Part shown: positions 20,025 to 28,906 of the stretch, one piece after another
Layout of the letters: each line of letters opens with the position of its first letter
Numbering within the stretch: position 1 is the stretch's first letter
Origin: Alphaproteobacteria bacterium
GTDB taxonomy: Bacteria; Pseudomonadota; Alphaproteobacteria; Sphingomonadales; Emcibacteraceae
Direction: 5' to 3'
NCBI GenBank assembly: GCA_030428615.1
Contig: JAUIDN010000008.1
Location: forward strand, 1 to 64,000
DNA: 64,000 nucleotides
Notes under the pieces: model-generated
What the model was told of the DNA's origin: nothing
Database searches by the model: none
What the model saw: the letters and a program-made list of their open reading frames with translations, nothing else
Translations under genes and position numbers: made by a program

Positions 20025-21008
20025 ATGGCTGATTTAAAGTTACCGGGGTTCGAAGATGTATTGTCGGCCGCGGAAAAAATATCGGGTCACGCCGTGAAGA
20101 CACCTTTGTTGAAATGTGAAGATCTTTCGGAAAAGCTTTCAGCAGAAATTTATGTGAAACCCGAATGTCTGCAACGCGTGGGGGCATTTAAATTCAGGGG
20201 AGCGTTTAACAGATTATGCCGACTAAACGAGGAGGAGCGAAAAAGGGGGGTTGTTGCTTATTCTTCAGGTAACCACGCACAGGGTGTGGCATGTTCCGCA
20301 AAATTACTGGGTATCGATGCGACAATCGTTATGCCTGACGATTCTCCAAAAATGAAGTTGGAAAATACCAGTAATTATGGTGCCAAGGTTATCACCTATG
20401 ACCGGGATAAAGAAAACCGGGAAGAACTGGCAAATAAAATAGCGAATGATACAGGCGCCATCGTTGTTCCATCTTTTGAAGATTTTTATATTATTGCCGG
20501 TCAGGGGACTGTCGCACTTGAGGCTGTACAACAGGCGGAAGACCGCGGCGTGAAGTTAGATATATTTATGTCTCCCGTCGGTGGTGGCGGGCTAATTTCC
20601 GGATGTGCACTCGCGATCAAGGCGTTAAGCCCGCAGACTGATATATACGGTGTCGAGCCGGAAGGCTTTAATGACGTTCAACGGTCAATTGAAAACGGTA
20701 AAATTGAATGCAATCCAACCAATTCAGGTTCGATTTGCGATGCGATTTTAACGCCATATCCGGGCGAAATGACCCTGCATATTATGAGCAACAACCTTAA
20801 GGGTGTGCTTACGGTGTCGGATGAGGAAGTTCTCAAAGCGATGAAATATGCATGGGAGAAACTCAAACTTGTTGTAGAACCTGGCGCATCTGTCGCACTT
20901 GCTGCTTTGCTTAGTAATAAGCTGGATGTCTCCGGTAAAAAAATATGCCTTGTATTGAGCGGTGGTAACGTCGACGAAGAAAATTACATCAAGGCCTTGA
21001 GTATATAA
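20025..21008 (+). CDS. Threonine/serine dehydratase (PLP fold type II)
   Basis: This 327-residue enzyme has the PLP-binding Lys in VGAFKFRGAFNR, SSGNHAQGVA for the cofactor phosphate region, and the glycine loop SPVGGGGLISG. The C-terminal LSGGNVD resembles catabolic serine/threonine dehydratases and serine racemases. It lacks the C-terminal regulatory ACT domain of biosynthetic IlvA. The likely reaction is deamination of threonine to 2-oxobutyrate or serine to pyruvate; racemase activity cannot be excluded. It lies 15 bp after ligase A and one base before the gamma-carbonic anhydrase gene, so these are probably co-transcribed. Confidence 0.88.
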   Translation: MADLKLPGFEDVLSAAEKISGHAVKTPLLKCEDLSEKLSAEIYVKPECLQRVGAFKFRGAFNRLCRLNEEERKRGVVAYSSGNHAQGVACSAKLLGIDATIVMPDDSPKMKLENTSNYGAKVITYDRDKENREELANKIANDTGAIVVPSFEDFYIIAGQGTVALEAVQQAEDRGVKLDIFMSPVGGGGLISGCALAIKALSPQTDIYGVEPEGFNDVQRSIENGKIECNPTNSGSICDAILTPYPGEMTLHIMSNNLKGVLTVSDEEVLKAMKYAWEKLKLVVEPGASVALAALLSNKLDVSGKKICLVLSGGNVDEENYIKALSI

Positions 21009-21009
21009 A

Positions 21010-21570
21010 ATGGAACAGCAAATTGGCAAAGTAACCAACGGCGGCGGGATGCTCTATCCGTTTAACGGGGTATGGCCGAAAGTCGCTGACGACTGTTTTA
21101 TTGCCCCGGGCGCACGTATTATAGGTGATGTGGAAATTGGCTCCGGGAGCAGTGTGTGGTTTAACGTCGTTATTCGCGGCGATGTTGGGACGATACGTAT
21201 CGGAAAAAACACCAATATCCAGGATGGCACCGTTATTCATGTGAGCAGCGGGGGGATTAATACCGAAATTGGTGATAATGTGCTGATTGGCCATATGGCG
21301 CTTATCCATGGCACAGTTATTGAAAATTTTGGTTTCGTGGGCTTTAACGCGGCGACAATGGATAGATGTGTGATAAAATCAAAAGGGATGCTTGCTGCCG
21401 GGTCTCTGTTAAGCCCTGGCAAAAATGTTGGTGAGGCCGAGTTATGGATGGGGCGACCAGCGAAATTTGTCCGCGAACTGGACGAGGAAATGCTTAAAAA
21501 TAATGCAATGGGAACAAAAGGGTATGCAAAAATAGCGACTCAATATCTGAAGGAGTATAATCCTCGCTAA
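21010..21570 (+). CDS. Gamma-carbonic anhydrase family protein
   Basis: This 186-residue protein is a left-handed beta-helix of hexapeptide repeats. Repeats begin around FIAPGARIIGDVEIGSGSSVWF, and the metal-ligand histidines appear in TVIHVSS and LIGHMALIHGTVI. The best-known homologues are Cam and YrdA/PaaY; many members have weak or no measured carbonic anhydrase activity. The first ATG is one base after the dehydratase stop. MLYPFNGV at residue 14 is closer to the usual family start, so the start is uncertain. Confidence 0.88.
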   Translation: MEQQIGKVTNGGGMLYPFNGVWPKVADDCFIAPGARIIGDVEIGSGSSVWFNVVIRGDVGTIRIGKNTNIQDGTVIHVSSGGINTEIGDNVLIGHMALIHGTVIENFGFVGFNAATMDRCVIKSKGMLAAGSLLSPGKNVGEAELWMGRPAKFVRELDEEMLKNNAMGTKGYAKIATQYLKEYNPR

Positions 21571-21735
21571 AGGTAACAATTTGTTATTTCTTTTGTGTTA
21601 GAAAATAAGCAATCTTCGGTAGAAGCTGAAGATAATGGATCAGAGTAACGTTTTGGATAGTATTTGTGTTTATGGAATTTAAAAGAAGTGGGGCGTTTCG
21701 AATGATCCGCCTAAAGACAATATAAGGTAATAAGA

Positions 21736-23241
21736 ATGATACATCGGGGCGAGTTTGGCACACGAACTATAATTATAAAAAAAACTGCTCAAGGTCTTAA
21801 GGCTACTGGCGATTTGAATGCTTTTATGGGGTATAAGCTTGGTGACAAAGATGGCTATCATGGCGTATTTGCTCAGTGGGATTTCCATGATGGACGTTTG
21901 GAATTCATTAATGATGAATTCGGTTTTTTCCCGATTTATTATTACCAGGACGACGAAGTATTTGCCATTTCGAATGCCCCGCTTGAACTTCTGAAAATAT
22001 CCAAAGTCAAAGAGCTGGATGTCTCTTCTATGTCAATTTTCTTACGGATGGAAATGTATCTCGGTGATATGACTCCTTTTAAAGGGATCAAAGTGCTTCC
22101 TCCCGGTCTCACGCTCACCTATGATGAAAATGGCTTGTCAATGGTTCAGGATCATTTGGCCAAAGAGGGTGAGCGAAGTGATATTTCAGTTGAAGATGCG
22201 CGAAAAAAATTTGCTGAACTGTTCCAAAAAGCAATTGAAAAATATAAAGATGCAGGGTTTAAGAAGATCGGTGTTCCACTTTCCGGCGGTCGTGATTCCC
22301 GCCATATTTTATTTGCGTTAAATAAGGCAGATATTGATGTCCACTCAGCGCTTACTACATATGCGCAGGCACCAAAACCGGACCAGGATGCTATTGTGGC
22401 ATCCGAAGTGACGAAAGCGGTTGGCGTAAATCACGTGTTATTTGATCAGCCTGCGATATCGCTTGAGCAGGAACTGGAAAAAAATAGAATTGCCAATTTT
22501 ATAGCATTGCATCATTCATGGATTGTACCTATTGCGAGGTATTTGGAAGAAAATGAATTTGACGTCATCTTTGATGGGCTTTGCGGCGGTACGTTATCGG
22601 CGGGCGAATTTCTGACCAAAGAACGTTACGATCTTTATAAGCAGGGAAAATTTGAGGAAATTGCCGATGAAGTCCTTGGTGATGACGGTTACCTTGAAAA
22701 AATGATTGGTGAAGAAAATTATAAAATTTATAACCGGGATCTTGCAATTAAGACTTTTGCAGCAGAGCTGGAGAAACATAAAAATTCCGACAATCCAATT
22801 GCCCAATTTTCACTTTGGAATATGTCAAGACGAAGTGGTGGCGCATCAAGCTGGATGATACTTCATCGAAAAACACACGTTATTGCACCATTTCTTGATC
22901 CTGAAGTATATGAATTCCTGACATCTTTACCGCCGGAATATTTTTTGGATTACTCCTTTCATACGAAGGCGATCGCCGAATATTATCCGGAATTTGCACA
23001 TCTTCCATATGAAAATAAGGGAGCGCCCCGCAAGAAGGTGAAATTTTCAGAAGCAGTTACGCAGTCGTTGAAAATTCTATGGTTTTATTTGAAGAATTTG
23101 GGGAATGGATCACTGGCAAGTTCATGGTTTGCGATCACAAGAACAATTAAAGGTATTGTGTTTCCATCATATTATAATCAGGAAAACAGCCTGCATTATA
23201 TTCCTATCTATCTGACTTACATCGAAAAATATCTAAAATAA
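21736..23241 (+). CDS. Asparagine synthetase-like ATP-dependent ligase B
   Basis: This 501-residue protein is a second member of the family found at 18183. The N-terminal part has the glutaminase-fold landmark LEFINDEFGFFPIYYY but no Cys at position 2. The C-terminal PP-loop is IGVPLSGGRDSRHILF, followed by FDGLCGGTLSAGE, where AsnB-type proteins bind ATP/substrate. It lacks the acidic tail of ligase A. AAGGTAA lies seven bases before the ATG. SGGRDSR-type homologues occur in cell-surface and natural-product loci, but their substrates are mostly unknown. It is separated from the carbonic-anhydrase gene by a 165-bp AT-rich gap and may have its own promoter. Confidence 0.8.
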   Translation: MIHRGEFGTRTIIIKKTAQGLKATGDLNAFMGYKLGDKDGYHGVFAQWDFHDGRLEFINDEFGFFPIYYYQDDEVFAISNAPLELLKISKVKELDVSSMSIFLRMEMYLGDMTPFKGIKVLPPGLTLTYDENGLSMVQDHLAKEGERSDISVEDARKKFAELFQKAIEKYKDAGFKKIGVPLSGGRDSRHILFALNKADIDVHSALTTYAQAPKPDQDAIVASEVTKAVGVNHVLFDQPAISLEQELEKNRIANFIALHHSWIVPIARYLEENEFDVIFDGLCGGTLSAGEFLTKERYDLYKQGKFEEIADEVLGDDGYLEKMIGEENYKIYNRDLAIKTFAAELEKHKNSDNPIAQFSLWNMSRRSGGASSWMILHRKTHVIAPFLDPEVYEFLTSLPPEYFLDYSFHTKAIAEYYPEFAHLPYENKGAPRKKVKFSEAVTQSLKILWFYLKNLGNGSLASSWFAITRTIKGIVFPSYYNQENSLHYIPIYLTYIEKYLK

Positions 23242-23279
23242 ACTTATTCATAAACATACTGTCGATGCATTAACTAAAA

Positions 23280-23400
23280 AATCCTTGTGGTACGCTAAGG
23301 AAATGAGATTTGCTGGTAGCGGGCCACCTTTGCATAAACTGTGATTTAAGGATTCCCGTTAAAAATATTTCCCGTTGCTTTAAGTCGCAATCTCATTAAA
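23280..23400 (+). promoter_or_regulatory. Possible structured leader RNA of the AGCS gene
   Basis: Two interleaved complementary pairs lie in the 199-bp gap before the symporter gene. AATCCTT (23280-23286) can pair with AAGGATT (23348-23354). AATGAGATTTGC (23302-23313) can pair with GCAATCTCATT (23387-23397) with one bulge. The order A-B-A'-B' is that of a pseudoknot or of two competing folds. CCTT (23283-23286) can also pair locally with AAGG (23297-23300). No known riboswitch core was recognised, and no T-run follows. Confidence 0.3.
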
Positions 23401-23440
23401 ATCATCACATAAAAAATACAAAATATGTTGGGAGATTTAA

Positions 23441-24850
23441 ATGGAAGCTGCATTCGCGGCATTTGCTGCCTGGTTAAATCAGTATGTGTGGGGGCTGCCT
23501 ATGTTGTCGTTGTTGCTCGGGACCGGGATCTACCTGACAATCGGACTTAAATTTATGCCGATTAGACGTCTGAAAGCAGGGTTTCAGACACTTTTTAGCA
23601 AAAAATCCAATACGCATACCGAGGCGCATGATGGTATTACACCGCTGCAGTCGTTGATGACGGCTCTCTCCGGAACGATTGGCGCAGGTAACATTATTGG
23701 TGTCGCATCAGCGATTTTAATTGGTGGGCCGGGCGCAATATTCTGGATGTGGATGACGGCGCTTTGCGGAATGGCAACCAAATACGCTGAAGCCCTAATG
23801 GCGATAAAATACCGGACGCGTGATCATGAAGGGTTTTTGATTGGCGGGCCAATGTATTACGCGAAAATTGGTCTTCCAAAAAAGTGGTTATTTTTAGGTG
23901 TCTCCTACGCGGTGATGATGGTGATAGCAGGACTGGCAACGGGCCATATGGTGCAGGCTAATGCGATTTCTGTTGTGCTTCAGGAAAATTTCGGTGTTAA
24001 TAACTGGGTGACTGCGGTTCTTCTTTCAATGATCGTTTTTGCGGTGATTATCGGCGGATTGCAGTCAATTGCCCGTGTGGCGGAATTTACCGTTCCGACC
24101 ATGAGTATTCTTTATTTGCTTTTTGGCGCGGCAATCCTTGTCATGAATGTTGAGCAGATACCCGTAGCATTTGGACTTATTTTTGACGGTGCATTTAATG
24201 GTACTGCCGCTATGGGGGGATTTGCAGGCGCTGCAATAACAGCGGCAATCCAGCAAGGGGTATCAAGGGGGTTATATTCAAATGAAGCGGGAACGGGAAG
24301 CGCCGCAATTGCGCACGCGTCTTCAGAAACTCAGGATCCGATAAGGCAGGGCGAAATAGCAATGCTCGGAACGGTGATTGATACCATTATTATTTGCACG
24401 TTCACATCACTGATTATTTTGACTGTTCAAATTGACGTCGGCGGCGTTATCCAGACGGCCTGGTTATTCGGAGACGATGGTAATTCAGGTGCCGTCCTGA
24501 CATCGCAGGCGTTTGCGGTGGGTGTCCCCGGTGGCGGTTATGTTGTCATAATTGGCCAGCTCATATTCTCCTTTACCACAATAATTGCCTGGAGCCTTTA
24601 TGTGGAGCGGGCAGGTGTTTTTCTTAGTAATGAAAAATACAAGTTGGTTTTTAGGGTTATGAGCGTCGGGGTCGTGTTTTTAGGCTGTATAGGCGAGTTT
24701 GCTACGATTTGGGCATTTGGATTAGCATCTCTGGGCTTAATGGCGATACCAAATCTGATAACGTTATTGCTGAAGAGCCCTGAAATATTCGAGATGACAA
24801 AGGAAGCACATGAAATCCGGCTCAATATAGAAAAACAAAATGCGAAATAA
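23441..24850 (+). CDS. Alanine/glycine:cation symporter, AGCS family
   Basis: This 469-residue protein has about ten to eleven membrane helices. The family signatures are present: ALSGTIGAGNIIGVASAI near residue 75, GPGAIFWMWMTALCGMATKYAE after it, and SNEAGTGSAAIAHASSETQ in the middle. AGCS carriers import alanine or glycine with Na+. A GGGAG ribosome-binding site precedes the ATG. The neighbouring genes encode an NSS-type carrier and an aminotransferase, which points to amino-acid uptake and use. Confidence 0.93.
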   Translation: MEAAFAAFAAWLNQYVWGLPMLSLLLGTGIYLTIGLKFMPIRRLKAGFQTLFSKKSNTHTEAHDGITPLQSLMTALSGTIGAGNIIGVASAILIGGPGAIFWMWMTALCGMATKYAEALMAIKYRTRDHEGFLIGGPMYYAKIGLPKKWLFLGVSYAVMMVIAGLATGHMVQANAISVVLQENFGVNNWVTAVLLSMIVFAVIIGGLQSIARVAEFTVPTMSILYLLFGAAILVMNVEQIPVAFGLIFDGAFNGTAAMGGFAGAAITAAIQQGVSRGLYSNEAGTGSAAIAHASSETQDPIRQGEIAMLGTVIDTIIICTFTSLIILTVQIDVGGVIQTAWLFGDDGNSGAVLTSQAFAVGVPGGGYVVIIGQLIFSFTTIIAWSLYVERAGVFLSNEKYKLVFRVMSVGVVFLGCIGEFATIWAFGLASLGLMAIPNLITLLLKSPEIFEMTKEAHEIRLNIEKQNAK

Positions 24851-24877
24851 GAGAAAAGCAAAAAAAGGTATTAAAGT

Positions 24878-26233
24878 ATGAAAGTTAGTCACGAACATGA
24901 AATGACGGCCCACTGGAAAACCAAAACAGGTTTTCTTTTTGCCGCTGTCGGTGGTGCCATTGGCCTTGGTAATATCTGGCGTTTTCCATTTGAAGCGGGC
25001 CAAAATGGTGGTGCGGCATTTGTAATTATCTATGTGGGGTTTGTCATAATTATCGGCTTTCCTCTTCTTGCCGCGGAAACCATGCTTGGAAGATATGGAA
25101 AGCAGGGGGCAATAACGAATTTTGGCCATGTTGCCCGGATGGAAGACAAATCTCAGAACTGGAAATATCTTGGCTGGTTTATCGCATCGTCTTCTTTCAT
25201 TTTATGTTCTTATTACAGTGTCATTGCCGGGACAACCGGTGCCTATGCCTTTGAGGCCATCAAAGGAAGCTTCGCTGGAATAACACCCGAAGGCGCGGTT
25301 GAGCTATATGCGAGCTATTCGGGAAGCCCGCTTAAGCTTACGTTTTGGCATGCATTTTTCATGGGGGTTTGCGCAATTATCATGTCAAAGCAGCTTAACG
25401 ATGGAATTGAGAAAATGACCTCAATTGCGATGCCGGTGTTTTTCTGTCTTCTTATTTCGCTTATTATAATGGCCGCGGTCATTGGTGATTTTGGTGCCGG
25501 GATTAAATTTCTATTTCAGCCTGATTTTTCAAAAGTGAATATTGGTGTGGTTGTCAGCGCTTTGGGACAGGCATTTTTCTCAATCGGTGTCGCGCTGGGC
25601 ATCATGCTTACCTTCGGCGCGTATCTTCCGCAGGAAACATCTATTGTAAAATCTGCGTTTATTATTTGTATTGCAGATACGATGGTCGCGGTTCTCGCCG
25701 GACTTTCCATTTTTCCGATTGTTTTTGGATTTGGTATGGAGCCCAGTGTGGGGTCGGCTCTGGTTTTTAACACGATGACTGTGGCATTCGGCCAGCTTGA
25801 ATATGGCGGCCTTATTGGTGCGGGGTTCTTCACGTTGCTGGCGATTGCGGGTTTTACGACATTAATTGCGCTTATGGAACAGATGGTCAGTTATCTGGAT
25901 AAATTCTATGGCATGAAGCGCTCAAAAGCATCGGCACTGGTAACCGGATCTATATTTGCTGTCGGGATGCTTTCGGTATTTTCAACAAATATTCTTTCAG
26001 AAGTGAAAATTGCGGGAATGGATATTCTCACCGCATTTGACTGGTGGATCAATAAAGTCGGACTGCCACTTGGCGGTCTTCTAACGGCTATTTTTGTTGG
26101 TTGGGTCATTAAAAAGCAGAATGTTATCGACGCTTTTGGTGAAAATGAAAGTCATTTGAATCTTTTATATGCCATTATCCGTTATCTGTGCCCAATTGCC
26201 ATATTCATCGTGTTTGTTTCACAGTTTGTGTGA
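24878..26233 (+). CDS. Sodium-dependent transporter, neurotransmitter:sodium symporter family
   Basis: This 451-residue protein has the NSS/SNF signature in helix 1 (AAVGGAIGLGNIWRFPFEAGQNGGAAFV), about 11 membrane helices, and the SIGVALGIMLTFGAYLP segment in the Na+-site region. Bacterial members such as LeuT, Tyt1 and MhsT carry neutral or aromatic amino acids with Na+. Its substrate cannot be read from the sequence. The gap from the AGCS gene is 27 bp, so the two carriers are likely co-transcribed. A perfect hairpin follows the stop. Confidence 0.93.
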   Translation: MKVSHEHEMTAHWKTKTGFLFAAVGGAIGLGNIWRFPFEAGQNGGAAFVIIYVGFVIIIGFPLLAAETMLGRYGKQGAITNFGHVARMEDKSQNWKYLGWFIASSSFILCSYYSVIAGTTGAYAFEAIKGSFAGITPEGAVELYASYSGSPLKLTFWHAFFMGVCAIIMSKQLNDGIEKMTSIAMPVFFCLLISLIIMAAVIGDFGAGIKFLFQPDFSKVNIGVVVSALGQAFFSIGVALGIMLTFGAYLPQETSIVKSAFIICIADTMVAVLAGLSIFPIVFGFGMEPSVGSALVFNTMTVAFGQLEYGGLIGAGFFTLLAIAGFTTLIALMEQMVSYLDKFYGMKRSKASALVTGSIFAVGMLSVFSTNILSEVKIAGMDILTAFDWWINKVGLPLGGLLTAIFVGWVIKKQNVIDAFGENESHLNLLYAIIRYLCPIAIFIVFVSQFV

Positions 26234-26262
26234 TTAAAGTTATTTTTTATCTGATTTCGGAC

Positions 26263-26295
26263 AAAATCCTGTTTTCGTAACAGGATTTTGCTGTT
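26263..26295 (+). terminator. Intrinsic terminator after the NSS gene
   Basis: AAAATCCTGTT (26263-26273) and AACAGGATTTT (26279-26289) form a perfect 11-bp stem with a TTCGT loop. The A- and T-rich stem ends give a partial U-tract. It lies 30 bp after the transporter stop and before the aminotransferase gene. Confidence 0.7.
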
Positions 26296-26339
26296 ATTAG
26301 AGTGCAGAATTTAAACATTTAATTCACCTGATGAGAGAG

Positions 26340-27554
26340 ATGATGTCTTCTGAATTTTACCGGATAAAAAGACTGCCACCCTATGTTTTTGCTGAAGTGA
26401 ATGCCATGAAAGCAAAAGCGCGCGCGGCCGGGGAAGATATTATAGACTTTGGAATGGGAAATCCTGACCTGATGCCGCCACAACATGTGATGGACAAAGT
26501 TACGGAAACCATGAAAGATCCGAAAGCGCATCGTTATTCCGTATCCAAAGGGATTTATGGATTACGAAAAGCCATGGCCGCTTATTATGAGCGCCGTTTT
26601 AATGTGACGCTTGATCCTGAAAACGAGGTTATTGCAACGCTTGGATCTAAAGAGGGGCTCGCCAATCTGGCGCAGGCGATCACAGCACCGGGGGATGTCA
26701 TTCTGGTGCCAAACCCGAGTTATCCAATCCATCATTTCGGTTTTATTATTGCTGGCGCAACCATTCGCCATTTGCCGACAACAAAAGACCATGATTTTAT
26801 GCAAATGCTGTCGCAGGCCGTAAAACACAGTGTACCAAAACCATTGGCACTGGTTATTAATTATCCGTCAAATCCGACAGCGGAAGTGGTTGACCTTGAT
26901 TTTTATAAAGAGGTGGTTGCCTTTTGTAAAAAACATGAGATTTTCATTCTTTCCGACCTTGCCTATGCAGAAATATATTTTAATGATGTTCCCCCGCCAT
27001 CAATTTTGCAGATTGAGGGTGCACGCGATATAGCGGTTGAATTCACATCAATGAGCAAGACCTATTCAATGGCTGGATGGCGGATGGGATTTGCCGTCGG
27101 AAACAGAGACCTTATTGCGGCTTTAACCCGCATGAAATCATATGTTGACTACGGTGCCTTTACGCCGATACAGGTGGCGGCGACGGCGGCGTTAAATGGC
27201 CCCCAGGACTGTATAGAAGAATACCGGCAGACATATAAGAACCGAAGGGACGTTCTTGTTGAAGGAATGAAGGGATCAGGATGGGAAATCCCGTCACCGG
27301 ACGCCACCATGTTTGCATGGGTTCCCCTTCCGGAGGACTGGAAAGAAGTTGGATCAATGGAATTTTCGAAAGCGCTACTTTCCCATGCGAAGGTTGCTGT
27401 TGCCCCAGGGGTCGGGTTTGGTGAATATGGTGATGGGTTTGTGCGAATTGCGCTGGTTGAAAACGAGCAAAGGATCAGGCAGGCTGTCCGCAACATGAAA
27501 CAGTTTATGCAAAGAAGTGATGAATACTTGTTGCAGGCAAAAGAAACGATGTAA
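26340..27554 (+). CDS. Pyridoxal-phosphate aminotransferase, alanine-transaminase-like
   Basis: This fold-type I aminotransferase of about 404 residues has DFGMGNPDLMPP near the N terminus and NYPSNPTAE for substrate and cofactor contacts. The PLP Lys is in EFTSMSKTYSMAGWRMGF. This form is the one commonly placed before hom in alphaproteobacteria and often annotated as alanine or aspartate transaminase. The frame opens at 26331, but the ATGs at 26340 and 26343 have GAGAG upstream and begin at MSSEFYRIKRLPPYVF, the usual family start. A terminator separates it from the carriers, while hom follows after 10 bp. Confidence 0.9.
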   Translation: MMSSEFYRIKRLPPYVFAEVNAMKAKARAAGEDIIDFGMGNPDLMPPQHVMDKVTETMKDPKAHRYSVSKGIYGLRKAMAAYYERRFNVTLDPENEVIATLGSKEGLANLAQAITAPGDVILVPNPSYPIHHFGFIIAGATIRHLPTTKDHDFMQMLSQAVKHSVPKPLALVINYPSNPTAEVVDLDFYKEVVAFCKKHEIFILSDLAYAEIYFNDVPPPSILQIEGARDIAVEFTSMSKTYSMAGWRMGFAVGNRDLIAALTRMKSYVDYGAFTPIQVAATAALNGPQDCIEEYRQTYKNRRDVLVEGMKGSGWEIPSPDATMFAWVPLPEDWKEVGSMEFSKALLSHAKVAVAPGVGFGEYGDGFVRIALVENEQRIRQAVRNMKQFMQRSDEYLLQAKETM

Positions 27555-27564
27555 GGGTAAAATA

Positions 27565-28857
27565 TTGAGTAAACCATTAAAGATAGCTGTCGCAGGCCTT
27601 GGCAATGTCGGCGTCGGTGTTGTGAAAATTCTGGAAACGCATAAAGGTCTGATCGCTGAACGTGCTGGTCGCGAAATTGTGATCAAGGCCGTTTGCGCCA
27701 GAAACCATAATGCTGATCGCGGGGTTGATTTATCACCTTACGCGTGGGAAGCGAATGCAGCCAATCTGGCTGACCGTGACGATGTGGATATTGTTGTTGA
27801 ACTTATCGGTGGTGAACACGGTATTGCTTATGATACCGCGAAAAAGACATTGAGCAAGGCCAAATCTCTTGTCACAGCGAACAAAGCATTGATAGCCCAC
27901 CATGGGGCGGAACTTGCTGATCTGGCGCAGAAAAATGACGTGGCATTGCGTTATGAGGCTGCTGTGGCTGGCGGTATCCCGATCATAAAAGCAATCGGCG
28001 AAGGTCTGGCGGCCAACGAATTATCGCTTGTTTATGGTATTATGAACGGGACAACCAACTATATGTTAAGCCAGATGGAGGCACGGGGCCTGACGTATGA
28101 TGAAATACTTGCCGAAACGGAAGCGCTTGGCTATCTGGAAGCGGACCCGTCACTTGATCTGGACGGTATTGACGCAGCGCACAAATTGGCCATCCTCAGC
28201 AGTGTTGCGTTTGGAACAAAAACAGATTTTGATAATGTCTATATTGAGGGTATCCGTGAAATTGAAACGGTTGATATCGAATATGGCAAGGAACTTGGTT
28301 ACCGCATAAAACTTTTGGGTATAACGAGTTTTGAAAATGGTATGTTGTCCCAGCGGGTCCATCCGGTCATGATTGACCGAAAGCTTCCTATTGCTGGTGT
28401 TATGGACGGTTTTAATGCGATTGTGGTTGACGGTGATTTTATTGACCGTACCTTTTATCAGGGACGTGGCGCGGGTGAGGGACCAACCGCGTCTGCCGTT
28501 GTTGCCGACCTTATTGATATTGCACGGGGCCATTCCGGCCCGGCTTTTTTCAAACCCGCATCAACATTGGTAAAGGCAAAACCGGTTTCCATTAATCAAC
28601 GGAAAGGGGCGTATTACGTGCGTCTCCATGTTAAAGACCGTGCGGGCGTTATTGCAGATATCACGGCCGCATTGAAACAATCAAATGTATCCGTTGAAAC
28701 CATGCTTCAAAAAGGAACTGAACAGGATGGCACCGTTTATGTCGTGATGGTGACGCATGATACGACAGAAAAGGCAATGAAAGATGCGCTTAATCGTATC
28801 AATGAGCTATCATCTGTGATAGAAAAGCCGCTATCTATAAGAATTGAAAAATTATAA
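27565..28857 (+). CDS. hom: Homoserine dehydrogenase
   Basis: This 430-residue enzyme reduces aspartate semialdehyde to homoserine for threonine and methionine synthesis. The N-terminal nucleotide-binding motif is VAGLGNVGVGVV. The catalytic domain contains NGTTNYMLSQME and DPSLDLDGIDAAHKLAIL. A C-terminal ACT domain (about residues 350-430, LHVKDRAGVIADITAAL) suggests feedback control by an amino acid such as threonine. The TTG at 27565, with AAGGG upstream, is the likely start; the frame opens 16 codons earlier inside the aminotransferase gene. Confidence 0.95.
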   Translation: MSKPLKIAVAGLGNVGVGVVKILETHKGLIAERAGREIVIKAVCARNHNADRGVDLSPYAWEANAANLADRDDVDIVVELIGGEHGIAYDTAKKTLSKAKSLVTANKALIAHHGAELADLAQKNDVALRYEAAVAGGIPIIKAIGEGLAANELSLVYGIMNGTTNYMLSQMEARGLTYDEILAETEALGYLEADPSLDLDGIDAAHKLAILSSVAFGTKTDFDNVYIEGIREIETVDIEYGKELGYRIKLLGITSFENGMLSQRVHPVMIDRKLPIAGVMDGFNAIVVDGDFIDRTFYQGRGAGEGPTASAVVADLIDIARGHSGPAFFKPASTLVKAKPVSINQRKGAYYVRLHVKDRAGVIADITAALKQSNVSVETMLQKGTEQDGTVYVVMVTHDTTEKAMKDALNRINELSSVIEKPLSIRIEKL

Positions 28858-28906
28858 AATTAAGCTATAGTCGCGAGTAAGGGACTAATAATAATAGGAA
28901 TAAATT

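Noticed and set aside
18183-23241. Lasso-peptide cluster
   Set aside because: Asparagine-synthetase-like ligases are present, but there is no transglutaminase-like leader protease (B protein), no dedicated exporter and no clear precursor gene.
23242-23440. Glycine riboswitch before the AGCS gene
   Set aside because: The conserved glycine aptamer core was not found; only unclassified complementary segments are present.
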